Counted from the stretch's first letter, positions 12,850 to 22,075 are shown. The stretch is DNA of 64,000 bases from Ensifer sp. BR816 (GCF_000378985.1 NZ_KB905370.1:3493342-3557341); one strand, 5' to 3'. Program-made: numbers and translations. Notes: generated by a model not told the origin, from the letters alone.

Positions 12850-12902
12850 CGCGCGTCTATCAGACGCGCATAGGTCGCTGCAGCACTTTTTAACATGCAG
12901 GA
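12850..12902 (+). repeat. Dispersed intergenic repeat, copy A
   Basis: A GCGTCTATCAGACGC hairpin is followed by GGTCGCTGCAGCACTTT and then ACATGCA. The same module recurs at 27919-27995 and 32613-32698, and its tail alone at 33861-33885. Here it fills the space between gfa and the transporter permease. Such modules are widespread between rhizobial genes. Confidence 0.7.
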
Positions 12903-12903
12903 G

Positions 12904-13695
12904 CTAGCCCTTTGAACGCAGCATGGCGCGGGCCGGGTCATAGCCCCAGAGGGCGGCCAGCATGAACAGCACGAAGCTGGCGCAGACCCAGGCGAGCGCG
13001 GTGAGGTGAAGCTCGCCGTAAAGCGCAAAGCGTATCAGTTCGACCGCATGGGTGAACGGATTCAATGCGCAGATGTCGCGCAAGAGCGGCGAGCTTTCCG
13101 CCATCTTCCATAGCGGATAGAGCGCCGAGGAGAGGAAGAACATCGGAAAGATGACGAAGTTCATGACGCCGGCGAAATTCTCGAGTTGCCGGACGGTCGA
13201 CGAAATCAACAGCCCGAGGGCGCCGAGCATCAATCCGCTGAGCAGCAATGCCGGCAGCACCGCGATATAGCCGACCGCCGGCACGGTAATGCCGGTCAGC
13301 GCCGCAATCCCCAGGAACACGGCCACCTGCAGAATGGATACGATCACGCCGGCCAAAAGCTTTGAGAACAGCAGCCACCATCGTGGCAGCGGCGAGGTCA
13401 AGAGGAGCCGCATCGACCCCATTTCCTGATCGTAGACCAGCGACAACGACGATTGCATACCGTTGAACAACTGGATCATCCCGCAGAGCCCCGGAAGGAT
13501 ATAGACCTCGTAGGTGATATAGGTCTGGTAGGGCGGGATGATCGACAAGCCGAGCGCTGCCCGGAAGCCGGCGGCAAAGACGATGAGCCAGACGAGGGGG
13601 CGAACGAGTGCTGCCAGAAACCGCCCCCGCTGGCGAACGAAGCGCAGGTTCTCGCGGGTGACAATGGCGGAAAGCGCAGTCAACCATGCCCTCAT
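12904..13695 (-). CDS. ABC-2 type permease of a PQQ/methanol-oxidation-associated ABC transporter (LutF-like)
   Basis: 263 residues with about six hydrophobic segments and the ABC-2 signature region [17 protein letters not shown] near the C-terminus. Overlaps its ATPase gene by 4 bp. Permeases of this kind sit with PQQ-dependent alcohol dehydrogenase systems. In Methylobacterium a comparable set (lutABEF) takes part in lanthanide uptake. Role in lanthanide or other cofactor movement is inference from context; classical ABC-2 permeases export. Confidence 0.75.
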   Translation of the reverse strand: MRAWLTALSAIVTRENLRFVRQRGRFLAALVRPLVWLIVFAAGFRAALGLSIIPPYQTYITYEVYILPGLCGMIQLFNGMQSSLSLVYDQEMGSMRLLLTSPLPRWWLLFSKLLAGVIVSILQVAVFLGIAALTGITVPAVGYIAVLPALLLSGLMLGALGLLISSTVRQLENFAGVMNFVIFPMFFLSSALYPLWKMAESSPLLRDICALNPFTHAVELIRFALYGELHLTALAWVCASFVLFMLAALWGYDPARAMLRSKG

Positions 13696-14420
13696 GCCAG
13701 CACCTCCCGGTCCTCGGCCGTCATCGTGAGAAATGCCTTGGCAAGCCCCTCCCCGCCGGCGAGGTCCGGGGCGCTGCCATTCCTGAGGACCTTTCCGCGA
13801 TGCAGCACGACGATCTGGTCGTCCGGCCGGATCTCGTCGACCAGATGGGTTGCCCAGAGCACGGCAAGCCCGCTTTGGGCCAAAAGATGCACATGATCGG
13901 TGATCGCCTGCCGGGAGGCGGCGTCCAATCCGACCGTCGGTTCATCGAGCAGCAGGATTTCCGGGCCGTGGATCAGCGCCCGTGCGATCTCCATGCGCCG
14001 CCGATGTCCACCGTTCAGCGCACGTACCTGCTCATCCGCCCGCTCGGCCATGCCGAGCTGCGTCAGCGCCGCATCGATTGCCAAAACGGCCGAGCGTCCC
14101 GAAAGCCCATGGAGACCGGCAAAATAACGAAGGTTTTGGCGCACGGTCATGTCGAGATCGAGCGTCGGCTGCTGAAACACGACGCCGAGGCGGGCGAGTG
14201 CTGCACGCGGTGCCTTAGCAATATCGAAGCCGGCGACGCCGATATGGCCCTCGGCCGTCGCGAGCAGCCGGGTCAGGAGGGCGAACAGCGTCGATTTGCC
14301 GGCACCGTTCGGCCCGAGCAGCGCGCAGAACCGTCCAGCCTCCACGGAGAAACTAACACCGTCGAGCGCCTTGCGCGATCCGTAGCTATAGCTGACTTGG
14401 CTGATCTCGAGCCTCGTCAT
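13692..14420 (-). CDS. ABC transporter ATP-binding protein, PQQ-dependent alcohol dehydrogenase-associated (LutE-like)
   Basis: 242 residues. Walker A LLGPNGAGKSTLFALL, Walker B ILLLDEPTVGLD and the H-loop WATHLVDEI are intact. The signature is LNGGHRRRMEIARAL, a deviation from LSGGQ seen in this subfamily. Partner of the overlapping permease. It is 4 bp from the next upstream ATPase gene, so two ATPases of different transporter classes are made from one transcript. Confidence 0.8.
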   Translation of the reverse strand: MTRLEISQVSYSYGSRKALDGVSFSVEAGRFCALLGPNGAGKSTLFALLTRLLATAEGHIGVAGFDIAKAPRAALARLGVVFQQPTLDLDMTVRQNLRYFAGLHGLSGRSAVLAIDAALTQLGMAERADEQVRALNGGHRRRMEIARALIHGPEILLLDEPTVGLDAASRQAITDHVHLLAQSGLAVLWATHLVDEIRPDDQIVVLHRGKVLRNGSAPDLAGGEGLAKAFLTMTAEDREVLA

Positions 14421-15055
14421 GACGCGCCCTCCCTTGAGACTGATGGCGGTCCTGCCACCATATCCCCTGTTATCGTCGCCGGTCTTCCGGAAAGCCGGAG
14501 GCGGCGCCGGGCGAGCCGGCGCGCTTCCACCTCCGAATGGGTCACGAGAATGACGGCAGGGCCGGTTTCGGCAATCAGCGCCTCGGTCAAGGCCAGCATC
14601 TCATCCGCGGTCGTCGGGTCGAGCGACACATAGGGCTCGTCCATGACGAGAAGCGCGGGGCGTCCGGCAAAGGCGCGTGCCAGAGCCAGCCGTCGCTGCT
14701 GGCCGAGTGAGAGCTGGCCGGGAAAGGCCCGGGCCTTGTCGGCGATGCCGGTCCGCTCCAGCGCCGAAAACGCCGCTTGCCTCCCGAGGTCCGGGTGCAC
14801 CAGTGTCAGGTTCTCGAGCACGCTCCGCCACGGCAGGAGAACCGGCTCCTGAAACACCATGGCGATCTTGTCCGGGCGGACGATCTCGCCCTTGAAGACC
14901 GGATCGATCCCGGCGATCAGCCGAAGCAGTGTCGATTTGCCGATCCCCGATGCGCCGAGGATGGCGATGGTCTCGCCAACCTCCATGTCGAAACGGATGT
15001 CGCGCAGGATCTCCTCGTCGCCGAAAGCCTTTCGCCTGACATCGACCCTGATCAT
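14417..15055 (-). CDS. ABC transporter ATP-binding protein, NitT/TauT type
   Basis: 212 residues from the ATG at 15055 (ATGA overlap with the permease stop). Walker A ILGASGIGKSTLLRLI, Q-loop VFQEPVLLPWRSV, signature LSLGQQRRLALARA and Walker B LLVMDEPYVSLD are as in nitrate/taurine/thiamine-precursor importers. A longer open frame upstream only overlaps the permease. Together with the two genes upstream it makes a complete importer. Confidence 0.82.
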   Translation of the reverse strand: MIRVDVRRKAFGDEEILRDIRFDMEVGETIAILGASGIGKSTLLRLIAGIDPVFKGEIVRPDKIAMVFQEPVLLPWRSVLENLTLVHPDLGRQAAFSALERTGIADKARAFPGQLSLGQQRRLALARAFAGRPALLVMDEPYVSLDPTTADEMLALTEALIAETGPAVILVTHSEVEARRLARRRLRLSGRPATITGDMVAGPPSVSREGAS

Positions 15056-15813
15056 GCCGTCCTCCAGCGCCTCACCCGGCTTTCGGCCGGCTGCAGCATC
15101 AATACCTCGACCATGAGCATCACGCCGATGAAGGAAAGCGCATAGACCAGCACCATGGCAACGTCGAAGAGCTGGAAATAGAAGTGGATCTGGAAGCCGA
15201 TGCCGCTGGAGCGGCCGAGAAACTCGACCACCAGCACGATCTTCCATATCACCGCAATGCCGGAGCGGGCGGCACCGGCGATGAAAGGCGCAAGCTGCGG
15301 CAGCACCACGTGGCGCAGCCGCGTGAGCGGCCGCATGCGATAGACCTCAGCCATGGCACCGAGGTTCGGATCGAGCGCCCGCGCGCCTTCACGCAGGATA
15401 GTGGCGACATTCGGGATCTTGTTGAGCACCACCGCAATGATCGCCGCGGCCTCGTTGAGCCCGATCCAGAGGTAACACAGCACGATGAGCACGAGGGCGG
15501 GCAGGTTGAGGAAGACGACAAGCCACGGATCGAGCCATCGATCGACGGAGGGTATGCGCCCCATCAGCACCCCGAGCGCCACCCCGACGGCCATCGCCGG
15601 CACGAAGGCGCAGATGACACGCCACAACGTCATGCCGAGGTGGTAAGGCAAGGCGCCGGAGAAGGTGGCTTTCGCAAAGGGCTCCCACAGCGCCCAGGGC
15701 TCAGGCAGCACCGACGCGTCCGCCGTCAGTTCGGCCGCCACGATCCAGAGCAGCAGAAGAAGGCCGAGCGATGTTGCCCGCACCAGCGCAGGATGTTGCA
15801 GCGTTTTATTCAA
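15052..15813 (-). CDS. ABC transporter permease, NitT/TauT (BPD_transp_1) type
   Basis: 253 residues with about six membrane segments. The EAA loop region RMRPLTRLRHVVLPQLAPFIAGAARSGIAVIWKIVLVVEFLG is typical of SsuC/TauC-like permeases. Overlaps the binding-protein gene by 8 bp and the ATPase gene by 4 bp. Confidence 0.85.
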   Translation of the reverse strand: MNKTLQHPALVRATSLGLLLLLWIVAAELTADASVLPEPWALWEPFAKATFSGALPYHLGMTLWRVICAFVPAMAVGVALGVLMGRIPSVDRWLDPWLVVFLNLPALVLIVLCYLWIGLNEAAAIIAVVLNKIPNVATILREGARALDPNLGAMAEVYRMRPLTRLRHVVLPQLAPFIAGAARSGIAVIWKIVLVVEFLGRSSGIGFQIHFYFQLFDVAMVLVYALSFIGVMLMVEVLMLQPAESRVRRWRTA

Positions 15814-16777
15814 GGTGCAGGAACAATCCCTTTGGCAGACTTGTTGCCTTGCCGACGAGCTCGGCTCCGCCGAGTTCCGCCATCAGCCGCAGAAACCGGT
15901 CGGCGGCCGCCTCGTCGATCGGCTTGCCGCTCGGAATACCGGCGCGATAGCCGTCGCGCAGCGCAATGAATTCAGCGTCGTCCCCGGCATTCATCTTGTC
16001 GCGCAGGCCCTCCCAGACCTCGTCATCGTCGCGCAGCAGATTCTTGGCCGCGCGCGATGCCGTGAAGAGCCCCTTCGCGATCTCCGGATGGGCCGCCACA
16101 TATTCGCCCTTCAAGACATAGCCAAGGAGCGGCGTGTCGGGATCGAGCTTCAGCGCCTCTGCAGCATCGGCGACGGAGATCAGCTCCCGCATGCCCTTGG
16201 TCTTCATCTTCGCGAGGAAGTGCCAGAAATTGATCGCACCCGCCGTCTCGCCGGAAAGGGCGGATTTGAAGATCAGCGGCGGTGCTCCGAATACCTGTTC
16301 GGTTTCTGTTGCAAGGTCCATGTCATATTGCTGCCTGGCATAGGCGCGCAGGATCAGCCAGCTCTTGTCGAGCGGGCCGCCGGCAATGCCGATCTTCTTG
16401 CCGACAAGGTCCGGAAGAGCCTTGATGCCGCTGTCATCCTTGACCACCAGCCCGCCGACTGCCCGCGAATAGGGAAGGAAGACATAGTCCTTGCCGGCAG
16501 CACGCTGGTTGGCCACCCATATCCAGTCGGCCACCATGACGTCTGCCTCGCCACCCTCGAAGGCGACGCGCGTCGCCCCGTTGTCCGCATAATTCTGGAC
16601 CGTCAGCTCGAAGCCGTTCCCGTGGTCGAGCTCATGGGTCTTGATGGTGGAGATTTCCCAGTTCACTGTGCCCGACGCCAGCATCGCTGCCCGCAATTGC
16701 GGCAGGTCCTCGGCCATGGCGGCCGCCGGTCCGAAGGCGAAAAGCCACAGGGCCAGAAATCGTTTCAAGACGTTCAT
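15806..16777 (-). CDS. ABC transporter substrate-binding protein, NitT/TauT (SsuA-like) type
   Basis: 323 residues with a signal peptide (about residues 1-21, ending AAAMAED). The NMT1/SsuA fold is suggested by GTVNWEISTIKTHELDHGNGFEL, GGEADVMVADWIWVANQR and PDLVGKKIGIAGGPLDKSW. Ligand unknown: homologues bind nitrate, sulfonates or thiamine precursors. Its position between methanol-oxidation genes suggests a small organic compound or a cofactor-related ligand. The ATG at 16777 has GGGAGGAAAG before it. Confidence 0.78.
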   Translation of the reverse strand: MNVLKRFLALWLFAFGPAAAMAEDLPQLRAAMLASGTVNWEISTIKTHELDHGNGFELTVQNYADNGATRVAFEGGEADVMVADWIWVANQRAAGKDYVFLPYSRAVGGLVVKDDSGIKALPDLVGKKIGIAGGPLDKSWLILRAYARQQYDMDLATETEQVFGAPPLIFKSALSGETAGAINFWHFLAKMKTKGMRELISVADAAEALKLDPDTPLLGYVLKGEYVAAHPEIAKGLFTASRAAKNLLRDDDEVWEGLRDKMNAGDDAEFIALRDGYRAGIPSGKPIDEAAADRFLRLMAELGGAELVGKATSLPKGLFLHLE

Positions 16778-16857
16778 TGCTTTCCTCCCGAAAACCGCCG
16801 CCCGCGACTTCTTCCACTCGCCCTCCACCGAACGAGCTGGCGCGATGCGGCCCGCGC

Positions 16858-17832
16858 TCAATCCGGGGCGACTACTACCCCCCAGGGCTGCTCGCCGACC
16901 TGCACCGAGCGGAGCACCTTTCCCGCCTGCACGTCTATGATACTTACGTCGTTGGAGTTGCCATTCGTGGTGATCAGGAATTTCTCGTCCGGCGTGAACG
17001 CCATCTGCCAGACGCGCTGTCCGACGAGCAGATATTCGAGAACCTCATCGCTCGCGCCGTCGATCACCGCGACGCGATTGGCCGGGCCGAGCGCCACGTA
17101 GATGCGCGAGCCGTCCTTCGTTGCCTTGACGGCAACCGGCTGCAACCATTCCGGCAGAACGCCCGGCACGGCAAAGCTGATCTTCTTGGCGATCGAGGGC
17201 TCGGCCGTCGACACATCGATGACGGACACGGTGCCGCCGATTTCGGCACTGACGTAAAGCTTCTTGCCGTCGGAGGTAAATTCGGCATAGCGCGGCCGCT
17301 GGTCCACCAGCACGTTGTGCACGACCTTATAGGTCGAAGTGTCGATGAAATGCGCCATGTTTGTGGTTTCGGACGTGTTGATCAGGGTCTTGGCGTCCGG
17401 ACTGATCGCAACACCCTCCGGTTCGACGCCGACAGGCACCTCGGCCAGAACCTGATGCGCCTTGACGTCGACGACGGTCACCAGATTGTCGTCCTCGTTG
17501 GCGATATAAAGCGGATTGCCCGCGGGATTGAGAACGAAAAGCTCCGGGTCCGGGCCTGATGGCAGCGTATGCAGTTCCCCGTAGGTCTCGGGATCGAAGA
17601 CGCGGACGGTGTCGTCGTCCGAAGAGCAGACATAGAGCTCCTTGCCATCTGGGCTGATGGTGATGCCGCGCGGCCTGTTTCCGGCCGGGAATGTCGCAAT
17701 AACCTCCCAACTCTGGCTGTCGAGCACGGTCACGCTGTTGCCGCGCTCATTGGTCACGAAGATCTTGTTGGCCTCGGCAGGACCGGCAAACATCAGGACG
17801 GCTGTCAGAAGCACGAGTGCGGATCTCAGCAT
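16858..17832 (-). CDS. PQQ-dependent catabolism-associated YVTN beta-propeller protein (LutB-like)
   Basis: 324 residues. A signal peptide (1-20, ending PAEA) is followed by repeated YVTN-type blades such as IFVTNERGNSVTVLD, YVCSSDDDTVRVFD, YIANEDDNLVTVVD and YVSAEIGGTVSVID. A periplasmic seven-bladed propeller is expected. The true start is the ATG at 17832 after GGAGG; a TTG at 17844 lies within the ribosome site. It ends 81 bp before the NitT-type binding-protein gene and follows the LutA-like gene by 1 bp. Confidence 0.8.
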   Translation of the reverse strand: MLRSALVLLTAVLMFAGPAEANKIFVTNERGNSVTVLDSQSWEVIATFPAGNRPRGITISPDGKELYVCSSDDDTVRVFDPETYGELHTLPSGPDPELFVLNPAGNPLYIANEDDNLVTVVDVKAHQVLAEVPVGVEPEGVAISPDAKTLINTSETTNMAHFIDTSTYKVVHNVLVDQRPRYAEFTSDGKKLYVSAEIGGTVSVIDVSTAEPSIAKKISFAVPGVLPEWLQPVAVKATKDGSRIYVALGPANRVAVIDGASDEVLEYLLVGQRVWQMAFTPDEKFLITTNGNSNDVSIIDVQAGKVLRSVQVGEQPWGVVVAPD

Positions 17833-17833
17833 T

Positions 17834-19021
17834 CTATCCTCCAAAAGCGTGGCAGGCGGTTTCGGGCGCGTCGATGCCGAGCGTGTCGAGCGGCGAATGC
17901 TGATGCAGATAACCGTCCTGCGGCGAGACGGATACTGTCACCCGGCCGTCGGTCAGGAGAATCGGCTGGCGCAATTGCCCGTTCCAGGGACGGAAGGTAA
18001 GCTTCTGGCCCTTGAATGCGGCGAGCTCGAAATCGTTCGAGAGGGCATAGGCCCGCAGGCTCGCTGGATCGGCCTTGCCGGACCGCGTCACAGCCTCGCC
18101 GATCACGCGCATGGCGAGCCAGGCCTGGTAGTCCTCCTCGCGCATGTTGCGGCCGCTCAGCTTCTCGAAGCGGCCCTGGAACTGGGTAGCCCCCCAGGCC
18201 TCGTGGGCAGCATGCCACGCTACCGGTCGAAGCCCCGCAGATCCCGCAACGGGCCGCGGATCCCAGGTATGGTAAGGCAAATACGGTGCAAAGACGCCGG
18301 CCTCGTCGGCCGCGACGATCACGTCGTGATCCTCGGCATTCTGGGTGAAAACGGGGATCTGCTTCTGCACCATGACATAGCCGGTATCCGTGCGCCGGCT
18401 CCCACCGGTATCGACGAACTCGCGCTCCTCGGCGATTTCCACGCCGAACTTGGCCGCCGACTTGCGATAGCTGTCGGCCAGCAGCTTGTCTTCGGGATGC
18501 GAGCCGTGAATCAAGAGGATCCGCGACCATTTCTTCCACATGAGAAACTGGACGATCGCGTCGCTGAGCATTGATCGGCTCGGCGAAACATGCAGCACAT
18601 TGGCCCGGCAGTCGGCATCGCGCAGCGTCTCGTCGCGAGCGCCTGCGTTGAGGAGCAGCACCTCCGGGCCGGCCCTGTCGGAGAGCGCCTTCAGGACGTC
18701 GCCCTCGGCGATCACCGCAATGAGACCTATCCCTTCGGCTTTCAATGCATCGAGCGCCGCCCCTGCCTGCTCCGGCGCGACCGCTAGCGTTTTCAGGGTG
18801 TAATCCATGCCCGTGAACGCGCCGGTCGTCCGGTTGTCCTCGTTGCCCAACATGGCGCCGGCAAAACCCAGATCGGCAGGCGGCGCATCGAGCCGCGAGA
18901 TCGGCGGTCCGACCACACGATCGATCCTGAGCACGGCCGTCTTCACCTCCGTCGCCCACAGGGGGAATGCGCCAAGCATCAACACCGAAAATACGGCGGC
19001 CGCAAGCCATCGGTTTGGCAT
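17834..19021 (-). CDS. PQQ-dependent alcohol dehydrogenase system substrate-binding protein (LutA-like)
   Basis: 395 residues. A signal peptide (about 1-23, ending PLWATEV) is followed by a type I periplasmic binding fold (Leu/Ile/Val-BP-like): VLLLNAGARDETLRDADCRANVLHVSPSRSMLSDAI and KWSRILLIHGSHPEDKLLADSY. This family is found beside ABC-2 permease, ATPase and YVTN genes in methanol- and ethanol-oxidising bacteria. In Methylobacterium lutA belongs to the lanthanide uptake cluster. First gene of the minus-strand transporter operon. Confidence 0.8.
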   Translation of the reverse strand: MPNRWLAAAVFSVLMLGAFPLWATEVKTAVLRIDRVVGPPISRLDAPPADLGFAGAMLGNEDNRTTGAFTGMDYTLKTLAVAPEQAGAALDALKAEGIGLIAVIAEGDVLKALSDRAGPEVLLLNAGARDETLRDADCRANVLHVSPSRSMLSDAIVQFLMWKKWSRILLIHGSHPEDKLLADSYRKSAAKFGVEIAEEREFVDTGGSRRTDTGYVMVQKQIPVFTQNAEDHDVIVAADEAGVFAPYLPYHTWDPRPVAGSAGLRPVAWHAAHEAWGATQFQGRFEKLSGRNMREEDYQAWLAMRVIGEAVTRSGKADPASLRAYALSNDFELAAFKGQKLTFRPWNGQLRQPILLTDGRVTVSVSPQDGYLHQHSPLDTLGIDAPETACHAFGG

Positions 19022-19145
19022 TGCCGGAACGACCTCCCAATCTTCCTGACACTCCCCAGGGACGTAGATTAACAGCGCAATTTGTGTAGCAAAACCGAGA
19101 CTTAAGGAGCGTGGATTAGCAATACGCGTGTGCTAGCCTGAGGTT

Positions 19146-19649
19146 ATGCGACGCACTCTGGTAGCGCTTATCCTGGCATTGTTACCGGCACTTGCTTTGG
19201 CAGCGCTGGACAAGCCGCTGGTGCCGGGCGCCAGGGTGGCATTCCTCGGCATGACCTTCATAGATTTGTCGACGGAAGGAAACGGTGTGCGCGCCGACGA
19301 AACGGAACGGCTCAAGCTGCTGGAGGGCGCCACGCGCGACCGCTTCGCGGCGGAAGGTTTCGTCATCCTCTCGAACGATCCCGTGGCGGCCGAGCTCGCC
19401 GGCACGGTCAACCCCGCCGCCTGCTATGGCTGCGACGTGCGCATGGCCGCCCGCCTTGGCGCCGACTATGTCATCGTCGGCGAGGTGCGGAAAGTATCCA
19501 ACCTCGTTCTGTCAATTAACCTCGTACTGCGCGACGTACGCTCCGGCGAGATGCTGCGTGGCCTTGCCGTGGATATCCGATCGAACACTAACGACAGCTG
19601 GCTGCGCGGCATTCGTTACATCCTTAAAAACCACTTCTTCAAATCGTGA
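19146..19649 (+). CDS. DUF2380-type secreted protein
   Basis: 167 residues. A signal peptide (1-20, ALALAA) precedes a mixed alpha/beta domain with VAFLGMTFIDLSTEG, YGCDVRMAARLGADYVIVGEVRKVSNLVLSINLVLRDV and LRGLAVDIRSNTNDSWLRGIRYIL. These features fit the DUF2380 family, small periplasmic proteins of unknown role that recur in PQQ/methanol loci. It is divergent from the LutA-like gene (124 bp apart) and 7 bp before the SRPBCC gene. Confidence 0.7.
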   Translation: MRRTLVALILALLPALALAALDKPLVPGARVAFLGMTFIDLSTEGNGVRADETERLKLLEGATRDRFAAEGFVILSNDPVAAELAGTVNPAACYGCDVRMAARLGADYVIVGEVRKVSNLVLSINLVLRDVRSGEMLRGLAVDIRSNTNDSWLRGIRYILKNHFFKS

Positions 19650-19656
19650 GGGCCTT

Positions 19657-20190
19657 ATGCGGTATTTCGGTCATTTCCTGCTGGCGTTCCTGCTGATCTT
19701 GCCGGGCCTGGCGCAGGCCCATGGCCCGACGCGGCAGAAGCTGGCGCTCTCGATCGACGTCGCAGCGGAACCGGAGGCGGTCTGGGCGGTGATCGGCAAT
19801 TTCCAGGACATGAGCTGGCATCCGGCCGTGTTCTCGACGACCGGCAAGGGCGGCAATGCCATCGACGCGACCCGAGTGCTAACCCTCAAGGACGCCGGCG
19901 GCCCGACCATCTCCGAAGTCCTCTACAAGTACGATGCCGGGAAGATGTCCTATTCCTATCGCATCACCGCGGTCGACGTCAGCGTTCTGCCGGTCACCAA
20001 CTATTCCAGCCACCTGACGGTAACGTCGAAGACCGGCGGCGGCTCGCACATCGAATGGAAAGGCGCCTTCTACCGCGGCTACCCGAACAATGATCCCCCC
20101 GCCAACTTGAACGATGAGGCAGCCCTTGCTGCGGTCGGCGCGGTGTATAAGGCCGGCCTCGATGCGCTCGAAAAGAAGTTCGGCAAATAA
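19657..20190 (+). CDS. SRPBCC-family secreted protein
   Basis: 177 residues. A signal peptide (1-21, LPGLAQA) is followed by a polyketide-cyclase/START-like fold: IDVAAEPEAVWAVIGNFQDMSWHPAVFS...GAFYRGYPN...AVYKAGLDALEKKF. The SRPBCC pocket normally holds a hydrophobic ligand; the one here is unknown. It overlaps the next gene by 29 bp, so expression is tightly linked to the second YVTN protein. Confidence 0.75.
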   Translation: MRYFGHFLLAFLLILPGLAQAHGPTRQKLALSIDVAAEPEAVWAVIGNFQDMSWHPAVFSTTGKGGNAIDATRVLTLKDAGGPTISEVLYKYDAGKMSYSYRITAVDVSVLPVTNYSSHLTVTSKTGGGSHIEWKGAFYRGYPNNDPPANLNDEAALAAVGAVYKAGLDALEKKFGK

Positions 20191-21166
20191 CCGCTTGCTC
20201 TTCGCCGCGGTGGTCGGCGCCCTGGTGACACCGGTCGGTGCTTTCGCCGACTACGCCTATGTCACCAACCAGTCTTCCAACGATCTGAGCGTCATCGATC
20301 TCGACCGCATGGTCGAGGTCGAACGGATCCCGGTGCCGGGCCAGCCGGTCGGTGTCGCGGTCGCGCCCAGGCTTGGTGCCGTCTTCACCGTCAGCCCCGA
20401 CAGCAAGACGCTGCGCCGCTTCGGCATGTCCGGCGGCGCGCCGGTAGCCGAGTTGAGGCTTGATGGCGGGCCCATCGGCGTTGCGGTCGATGAGCGGCGC
20501 AGCAGGGTTTTCGTATCGGACTGGTACAATGCGCGGATCTGGGTCATCGCCGCCGAGAGCCTCGCGATCCTGGCAGTGCTTTCAACCGGCAGCGCGCCCG
20601 CCGGCCTTGCCCTTTCCACCGACGGACATTGGCTGGCGACGGCCGACCGGGATGCCAACCAAGTCTCCATCTTCGACGCAGCGACGCTGAAACTTCGCCA
20701 CCGGGTGACCGTCGGGCTGCGTCCATTCGGCGTGACCTTCTCGCCGGACGGCCGGCTGTTTTCCGCGGATGTGGGGAGCAACACGGTAACCGCGGTCGAT
20801 CCCGCCAGCGGCCGGGTGCTGGGCCATGCGGCAACCCGCGAACGGCCTTATGCGGTGGCCTTTTCCTCAGGACGGGGTTTCGTCACCAACCAATACGACG
20901 ACAGCGTGAGCGTCTTCGACGCCGAGAGCTTCGCCGCGGTTGCCGTCATCGATACCGGCGAATATCCGGAAGGCATCGACACGTCTGCGGATCGCCGACG
21001 GATCATCGTTGCGAACTGGTTTTCGAACAGCCTTACGGTCATCGACTCCGAAAGCCTGGAAATCGTCGGTGAGATCGCAACCGGCGACGGCCCACGCGCA
21101 TTCGGCCGCTTTGTGTCAGCCGCGCCGGCCCCCGGCAAGGTTCCGACGCGCACCGGTGGACGGTAA
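20162..21166 (+). CDS. Second YVTN beta-propeller protein
   Basis: 334 residues from the ATG at 20162, inside the end of the SRPBCC gene. A signal peptide (about 1-27, VGAFA) is followed by propeller blades: YVTNQSSNDLSVIDL, VFVSDWYNARIWVIA, FVTNQYDDSVSVFDA and IVANWFSNSLTVIDS. Related in type to the protein at 16858-17832 but not a close copy. Convergent with xoxJ. Confidence 0.75.
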   Translation: MRSKRSSANNRLLFAAVVGALVTPVGAFADYAYVTNQSSNDLSVIDLDRMVEVERIPVPGQPVGVAVAPRLGAVFTVSPDSKTLRRFGMSGGAPVAELRLDGGPIGVAVDERRSRVFVSDWYNARIWVIAAESLAILAVLSTGSAPAGLALSTDGHWLATADRDANQVSIFDAATLKLRHRVTVGLRPFGVTFSPDGRLFSADVGSNTVTAVDPASGRVLGHAATRERPYAVAFSSGRGFVTNQYDDSVSVFDAESFAAVAVIDTGEYPEGIDTSADRRRIIVANWFSNSLTVIDSESLEIVGEIATGDGPRAFGRFVSAAPAPGKVPTRTGGR

Positions 21167-21208
21167 CCCGACCGCTTCGAGGCGCGACCAGGTAGAGGAG
21201 GCACGGGA

Positions 21209-22075
21209 TCAGTTTGGCAACTCGAGCAGACCCGTTCCCATGTCGTTCACCAGCGGCACACCGGCTTCCGTGAGAATGGCGTTGATCGCGGGCTGGTTGC
21301 GGCGGATCAGCGAATTCAGCTTGCGCTCCCAGACCTTCTCGCCCTGGCGCACCCCCATGGTGATGCGGTAGAAGAGCCTTGGCGGCATCGGCTCCGACAG
21401 AAGCGGCGTCACTTTGAGTTCCGGATGGCTGGCCTTGACCAAAGGCGCGCCGATTGGTCCCCAGAGGACGGCTGCGTCGATGGCACCGGATTTGAGGTCG
21501 GCAAGCATCTCGTCGGCCGGGTTCTCGTAGCGCCGATCGACCATCAGGTGGTACGCCTTGGCTTTGGGCAACAGGCCGTTCCTTGCCATGTGCGTCGCCG
21601 GCGGCGTTCCCGCGATGATACCGATCCGCTTGTCCTTGAGCAGAGGGTCGGCGAGCGTCGTGACGCCACTCAGCGGACCGGCCGACCCGACGATCAGCAC
21701 ATAGGCCGACGTGTAGTAATGGTTGGTGTTCAGCACCAGCTCGTCGCCCTGGGCATAGCCGATGACCACATCGCAGGCATTGGCCTGCAAGGTCTTGCGA
21801 ATGAAGCCGGTCGCCATCGGAAACCAGGTGTATTCCAACGGCAGTCCGAGCTTTTCCGCGAGCAGCTCGGCGATCTTGTTCTCGAACCCCCACCCGGATC
21901 GATCCGACATCGGCAGATTGGCCGGATCGGCGCAGACGCGCAACGCCGCCTTCGACACCAGGTCCGAGGTCTGGGCCGCCACTGGCACTGCTGAGATTGT
22001 CAGCAGCAGAACGCCGCCTGCGGCGGCTAGGCTAGTTGTTGCCGAGACAAGAGTTTTCAGCATCCCGGATCGCAT
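21209..22075 (-). CDS. xoxJ: XoxJ, periplasmic solute-binding-like protein of methanol dehydrogenase
   Basis: 288 residues. A signal peptide (about 1-34) is followed by LRVCADPANLPMSDRSGWGFENKIAELLAEKLG, the MoxJ/XoxJ signature. XoxJ is thought to bind and activate XoxF during maturation. It overlaps the end of xoxG by 44 bp from the first ATG (32 bp if the ATG at 22063 is used). Part of the operon xoxF-xoxG-xoxJ. Confidence 0.9.
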   Translation of the reverse strand: MRSGMLKTLVSATTSLAAAGGVLLLTISAVPVAAQTSDLVSKAALRVCADPANLPMSDRSGWGFENKIAELLAEKLGLPLEYTWFPMATGFIRKTLQANACDVVIGYAQGDELVLNTNHYYTSAYVLIVGSAGPLSGVTTLADPLLKDKRIGIIAGTPPATHMARNGLLPKAKAYHLMVDRRYENPADEMLADLKSGAIDAAVLWGPIGAPLVKASHPELKVTPLLSEPMPPRLFYRITMGVRQGEKVWERKLNSLIRRNQPAINAILTEAGVPLVNDMGTGLLELPN

